From Candidatus Methanophagales archaeon (GTDB lineage Archaea > Halobacteriota > Syntropharchaeia > Alkanophagales > Methanospirareceae): a stretch of 6,934 nt of DNA. The notes below the pieces were generated by a model. The model was not told where the DNA came from, did not search any database, and was given only the letters and a program-made list of their open reading frames with translations. Position 1 is the stretch's first letter. Each line of letters opens with the position of its first letter. Positions 6,675 to 6,934 of the stretch are shown in pieces. The position numbers and the translations under genes are program-made. The stretch lies in assembly GCA_023131215.1 (NCBI GenBank), contig JAGLZV010000056.1, positions 1 through 6,934 of the forward strand. The letters run 5' to 3'.

Positions 6675-6934
6675 GCATGAATAAGCAACGGGATATATAT
6701 GCACCACTTTTGGATAAAACGTTTGAAAACGCAGTATCCAACTTCATATTAACAGAATTTTCGAGAATGGGTGGACCAAAGGTCATCGAGCTATTAGTAA
6801 AAGAAATGAAGTCGATCGTTGAGCAGTACTATCCACCGCTAACGAATCTCAGAATGGGTCAGATGCTCTGGTTTGCGGTGGCAAAAGAAGAGAAAGGAGG
6901 TTATGGCAAGAGCATGAAGAATCTGCGATTGCGT
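6671..6934 (+). CDS. second DUF1670-family protein (partial, 3' end beyond window)
   Basis: The frame is open from ATG 6671 to the right edge, giving 88 residues with no stop. Its start overlaps the previous stop by 4 bp (ATGA), and an AAAGGGGGG run at 6656-6663 lies upstream as a likely ribosome-binding site. Visible motifs are LDKTFENAVSNFI, then RMGGPKVIELLVKEM, then YYPPLTNLRMGQMLWFAVAK and GGYGKSMKNLRLR, the N-terminal pattern I associate with DUF1670 proteins. The order GQ, then A..E..G...S.K, matches the first gene, so the two look like diverged tandem paralogues that may form a heteromer. The function is unknown and the rest of the gene is not seen. Confidence 0.75.
   Translation, partial: MSMNKQRDIYAPLLDKTFENAVSNFILTEFSRMGGPKVIELLVKEMKSIVEQYYPPLTNLRMGQMLWFAVAKEEKGGYGKSMKNLRLR

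Noticed and set aside
1..6934. CRISPR array, rRNA or complete insertion sequence
   Set aside because: No regularly spaced direct repeats, no rRNA-like stretch, and no transposase or integrase reading frame was seen on either strand.

Overview
The window is archaeal and probably methanogen- or ANME-like. It carries a surface protein ending in a PGF-CTERM anchor (recognised by archaeosortase), an archaeal-type cofactor-independent phosphoglycerate mutase, AGA/AGG- and ATA-rich codon use, and a pair of DUF1670 genes. I would guess Candidatus Methanophagales (ANME-1) or a relative, but nothing here fixes the taxon.

Layout, left to right. (1) 2-1687 (+) is the 3' part of a large acidic cell-surface protein with Ig-like beta domains, a Thr-Pro stalk and a PGF-CTERM tail; its start lies outside the window. 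(2) 1688-2176 has no clear gene. It holds a T-rich terminator, an unusual 119-bp imperfect inverted-repeat element (1766-1884), and an A/T-rich leader with three consecutive TTTTCTT/AAGAAAA hairpins just before the next gene. (3) 2177-3436 (+) is apgM, complete, with all catalytic motifs. (4) 3437-3669 is non-coding and contains a 138-bp imperfect palindrome (3530-3667). It begins 2 bp after the stop codon of the next, minus-strand gene and resembles an integron attC site. (5) 3670-4632 and 4651-5745 (both -) form an 18-bp-spaced pair of different PD-(D/E)XK nuclease-like genes. One looks like a PGN_0703-type putative restriction endonuclease; the other has a NucS-like N-terminal nuclease core and a DUF4268-like C-terminus. 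No methyltransferase is present. (6) A compact divergent control region (about 5774-5852) separates them from (7) two rightward DUF1670-family genes (5853-6674 and 6671 to the right edge), which overlap by ATGA and look like diverged paralogues.

The left half (surface protein, glycolysis/gluconeogenesis) looks like ordinary chromosome. From about 3530 rightward it looks accessory. The nuclease gene at 3670-4632 has clearly different arginine and isoleucine codon use from apgM, the palindrome is cassette-like, and the DUF1670 genes are uncharacterised with helix-turn-helix-like segments. The best candidate for something undescribed is the two-nuclease unit with its 3' palindrome, next to the divergently transcribed DUF1670 pair.
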